Source: Actinomycetota bacterium
Lineage (GTDB): Bacteria > Actinomycetota > Actinomycetes > Streptosporangiales > Streptosporangiaceae
Direction of reading: 5' to 3'
Assembly: GCA_003140115.1 (NCBI GenBank)
Contig: PLIQ01000045.1
Coordinates: 1 to 6,242, forward strand
DNA length: 6,242 nt
Shown here: positions 4,666-6,242 of the stretch, piece by piece
Layout: every line of letters starts with the position of its first letter
Position numbering within the stretch: position 1 is the first letter of the stretch
Position numbers and translations under genes: made by a program
Notes under the pieces: model-generated
What the model was told of the DNA's origin: nothing
Databases searched by the model: none
The model's input: only the letters and a program-made list of their open reading frames with translations

Positions 4666-5499
4666 ATGGGGAGCGTAAAGGGGACGTCACTGCCCCGGCG
4701 ATCGTGGCTTGGGATCGCCGGGGCAGCACTACTCGTCGCCTCGGGGGCCATTCACCTGGACCTGTACCTGACCGGTTACCGCACCATTCCGACCATCGGG
4801 CCGCTGTTCTTGCTGCAGGTGATCGCCGCGTTCGTCCTGGCCGCGGCGATCCTGGTCACTGGCAACTGGCTGGCCGCCGCGGCCGGCGCCGGGTTCGCGG
4901 TGAGCACGCTGGGCGGCTACCTGCTGTCGCTGTGGGTGGGCCTGTTCGGTTTCACCGAGGTGCGGACCACCGCCGGGATCGTGGCCGGGATCATCGACGT
5001 CGCCGCCTTCGCCACCCTGGCCGTGGCCGCCGCGCCGGGCCTGCCGCGAATCCGCAGCCTCGGCCGTCGCGTCCTGCCCGCGGTCGCGGCCGCCTCGGTC
5101 GTCGCGCTCGCGCTGCTCGTCGCGGCCGTCGCCACGCCCAAGACCCAGCCGGTGGCGACCGGCCCGGACGTCCTGAAGGCCCGGGACGTGGCCGGCGTGA
5201 ACCTGCTCACGAACGCCGGCGGGCTCACGCTGTACTGGTTCGCCCCGGACACCTCGGGCAAGTCGGTCTGCTACGGCAGCTGCGCCGCTTACTGGCCCCC
5301 GGTGACCGGAACCCCGTCGGCCGGACCCGGCGTCACCGGCAAGCTCGGCACCATCACCCGCACCGGCGGCGGCATTCAGGCCACCTACGACGGGCATCCG
5401 CTGTACACCTACATCGGCGACAACGCGCCCGGCCAGGCCAGCGGCAACAACATCAATCTGAACGGCGGCCTCTGGCACGACCTGCCGATCGCGGGATAA
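4666..5499 (+). CDS. Five-helix membrane protein with C-terminal COG4315 (Lipoprotein_15) repeat domain
   Basis: From ATG 4666 the product has 277 residues. Five hydrophobic segments lie at about 14-32, 45-64, 68-92, 103-123 and 137-156; the C-terminal 120 residues would then face outside. That tail holds two copies of the COG4315/PF03640 'secreted repeat' unit with the Yx(F/W/Y)xxD signature: YWFAPD (190-195) and YTYIGD (247-252). The first is followed by CYGSCAAYWPP (202-212), whose conserved cysteine pair (202, 206) may form a disulfide. Most COG4315 proteins are small lipoproteins, so the membrane-anchor fusion is notable. Function is unknown. The start is uncertain: the frame opens at TTG 4630, with GTG at 4654 and 4657; ATG 4666 was chosen because the hydrophobic region begins soon after, but it lacks a strong ribosome site. 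The gene lies 64 bp after the VOC gene and 36 bp before the DUF664 gene, probably in one operon. Confidence 0.85.
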   Translation: MGSVKGTSLPRRSWLGIAGAALLVASGAIHLDLYLTGYRTIPTIGPLFLLQVIAAFVLAAAILVTGNWLAAAAGAGFAVSTLGGYLLSLWVGLFGFTEVRTTAGIVAGIIDVAAFATLAVAAAPGLPRIRSLGRRVLPAVAAASVVALALLVAAVATPKTQPVATGPDVLKARDVAGVNLLTNAGGLTLYWFAPDTSGKSVCYGSCAAYWPPVTGTPSAGPGVTGKLGTITRTGGGIQATYDGHPLYTYIGDNAPGQASGNNINLNGGLWHDLPIAG

Positions 5500-5522
5500 T
5501 GTCCTGACCCCGAGCCCATCCC

Positions 5523-5530
5523 GGGAGGAG
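5523..5530 (+). promoter_or_regulatory. Ribosome binding site that decides an ATT start
   Basis: GGGAGGAG is a near-perfect Shine-Dalgarno sequence. The spacing to ATT at 5536 is 5 nt, and ATT is in frame with the DUF664 domain. No ATG, GTG or TTG in that frame occurs between the preceding in-frame stop (5497-5499) and this site, nor after it until GTG 5902, deep inside the domain. Confidence 0.75.
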
Positions 5531-5535
5531 TCAGC

Positions 5536-6135
5536 ATTTCCGAGCCGTTCCCCGAGCCGACCACTCCGGCCGGCTCGCGGGCCGAGGTCTTCCTGCGCTA
5601 CCTGGACTACTTCCGGTCCCGGCTGGCCAGCAAGCTCCAGGCGCTGCCCGCCGCCGAACTGCGCCGCAGCAGGCTGCCGTCCGGCTGGACCCCGCTGGAG
5701 CTGGCCAAGCACCTGCGCTACATCGAGCTGCGCTGGCTGGAGTGGGGCTTCGAGGGCCGCGACGTCGGCGAACCGTGGGCCGACGCCGACGGCGACCGCT
5801 GGGCCGTCGGCCCGGACGAGACGCTGAGCGGCCTGCTGGCTGACCTAGCCGGCCAGGCCGCGCGGAGCCGGGCCATCATCGAGTCCCATGACCTGGCCGA
5901 CGTGGGCCAGCCCGGCGACCGGTGGGACGGCGCCGACCCGGCCACCCTGGAGCGGGTCCTGTTCCACCTGCTGCAGGAGTACGCCAGGCACGTCGGTCAC
6001 CTGGATATCGTCACCGAACTCGCGACCGGCCTGTCGCAAGAATTAAGACCTTTCGACCGAACGGCCCGTGATAACACCCGCCGCCGAACTCCTGCGCGCG
6101 AATCACCCGGGAGACGTTCGGGTGCCCCGCTATGA
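5536..6135 (+). CDS. DUF664/DinB-like family protein with apparent ATT start
   Basis: A DinB-superfamily protein of the DUF664 subgroup: four-helix proteins with a His metal site, related to thiol-dependent enzymes such as mycothiol-dependent isomerases. Reading from ATT 5536 gives 199 residues. Conserved parts are RAEVFLRYLDYFRSRL (15-30), SGWTPLELAKHLRYIELRW (49-67, His59), GEPWADADGDRWAVGPDET (78-96) and LLQEYARHVGHLDIVTELATG (145-165), with His152 and His155. His59, His152 and His155 are the likely metal ligands. No standard start codon fits; ATT behind GGGAGGAG is the only well-placed one, so this is either a rare AUU start or a mutated ATG. The family normally ends near GLSQE (165-169); here a TTA codon and about 30 Arg-rich residues follow to TGA 6133-6135, possibly a frameshifted tail, since TAA lies one frame over at 6044. 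It is the last gene of the apparent operon. Substrate unknown. Confidence 0.8.
   Translation: MSEPFPEPTTPAGSRAEVFLRYLDYFRSRLASKLQALPAAELRRSRLPSGWTPLELAKHLRYIELRWLEWGFEGRDVGEPWADADGDRWAVGPDETLSGLLADLAGQAARSRAIIESHDLADVGQPGDRWDGADPATLERVLFHLLQEYARHVGHLDIVTELATGLSQELRPFDRTARDNTRRRTPARESPGRRSGAPL
6104..6124 (+). terminator. Possible hairpin terminator near the end of the DUF664 gene
   Basis: CACCCG (6104-6109) and CGGGTG (6119-6124) are perfect 6-bp arms with a 9-nt loop. The hairpin overlaps the non-conserved tail of the DUF664 frame and lies about 60 nt after the point where the family usually ends, where a terminator would be expected if the tail is not functional coding sequence. No U-tract follows. 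Confidence 0.35.
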
Positions 6136-6136
6136 T
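6131..6136 (+). promoter_or_regulatory. Candidate -10 box at the right end
   Basis: TATGAT matches five of six consensus -10 bases. No convincing -35 lies at 17-19 bp. It would start a rightward transcript near 6143, toward a gene that begins at or beyond the window edge. Confidence 0.4.
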
Positions 6137-6172
6137 CCGGTGGTCTACGGGTGCCTGGGGGGGTGCGGAAGT

Positions 6173-6188
6173 CATGGTCGCAACCATG
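6173..6188. repeat. 6-bp perfect inverted repeat CATGGT/ACCATG
   Basis: CATGGT (6173-6178) and ACCATG (6183-6188) flank CGCA and could form a small hairpin in a transcript starting near 6143. It covers two ATG codons, so folding could affect initiation if either is used. Confidence 0.4.
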
Positions 6189-6242
6189 GACTGGAAAGCG
6201 ATAGCGCTTCCATGGCATCACATAGCACGTCTCCGGCTGGTC
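6174..6242 (+). CDS. Possible 5' end of a gene cut by the window edge (doubtful)
   Basis: ATG 6174 opens a frame that stays open to the window end (MVATMDWKAIALPWHHIARL...), preceded by GGAAG at 6167-6171, only 2 nt before the ATG. The 23 residues match nothing I recognise. The operator-like site at 6192-6212 lies inside this frame, which argues that the true start of the next gene is farther right. Recorded only because the promoter-like box at 6131 points this way. Confidence 0.15.
   Translation, partial: MVATMDWKAIALPWHHIARLRLV
6192..6212. promoter_or_regulatory. LacI-family operator-like site
   Basis: The 21-bp site has perfect outer arms TGGAA and TTCCA. Inside, AGCG and GCGC complete a near-palindrome in which GGAA-GCG mirrors CGC-TTCC if one A is bulged. 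GGAA...CGC...TTCC patterns are typical of LacI-type regulators of sugar-utilisation genes in actinomycetes. It lies near a -10 candidate and probably belongs to a rightward gene outside the window. Confidence 0.4.

Noticed and set aside
3801..4751. 316-residue minus-strand frame antisense to PNPOx/VOC
   Set aside because: It spans two plus-strand genes and their junction, and its translation is Gly/Arg/Pro-rich with no domain.
4704..5507. Overlapping plus-strand frame (267 residues) inside the membrane/COG4315 gene
   Set aside because: Extremely Arg/His-rich off-frame translation; the other frame has membrane helices and two COG4315 repeats.
4729..5712. 327-residue minus-strand frame antisense to the membrane gene
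   Set aside because: Gly/Gln/Arg-rich shadow crossing two real genes.
5902..6135. 77-residue ORF starting at GTG 5902
   Set aside because: It is the C-terminal part of the DUF664 protein; the conserved domain begins near 5580, so this is not the true start.

Overview
This is a chromosomal segment from a high-GC actinomycete. The coding frames are GC-rich with G/C-biased third positions. Shine-Dalgarno sites are strong AGGAG types, one gene looks leaderless with an actinobacterial -10 box, and the gene families (PspA/IM30, bacterial G1 peptidase, DUF664, COG4315) are common in Streptomyces-like organisms. I cannot name the species. No mobile element, tRNA, rRNA or CRISPR array is visible.

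Layout. Positions 1-371 hold no convincing gene, only hairpins downstream of the first gene. A secreted G1 (glutamic) endopeptidase runs leftward (372-1160). A 281-bp spacer follows with small palindromes and a 65-bp pentamer array that is G-quadruplex-capable on the transcribed (minus) sense strand. Then comes a leftward PspA/IM30 envelope-stress protein (1442-2185). A 267-bp divergent region (2186-2452) carries a large 58-bp imperfect inverted repeat and a 17-codon mini-ORF. It separates pspA from a rightward run of genes.

The rightward run contains an NAD(P)-dependent D-2-hydroxyacid dehydrogenase (2453-3373), a PNPOx-like flavin-binding protein (from 3437), a VOC/PhnB-like protein (4122-4601), a five-helix membrane protein ending in an exported COG4315 Yx(F/W/Y)xxD domain (4666-5499), and a DUF664/DinB-like protein (5536-6135). 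The last 107 bp hold a good -10 box, an inverted repeat and a LacI-type operator-like site, probably serving a gene beyond the window.

How the genes fit together. The left half is envelope and secretion biology (exported peptidase, membrane-integrity PspA). The right half is a string of small accessory enzymes whose substrates cannot be read from sequence; a small-molecule detoxification or redox module is only an inference. The most unusual points are: (1) the DUF664 gene has no ATG, GTG or TTG where it must start and seems to begin at ATT behind a strong Shine-Dalgarno; (2) the PNPOx-like frame lacks its expected stop and stays open right through the VOC gene in another frame; (3) the DUF664 gene shows a similar overrun; (4) the extended inverted repeat lies at the pspA promoter; (5) a G-quadruplex-capable array begins 8 nt after the pspA stop. 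I did not find a clear new multi-gene defence or biosynthetic system here.
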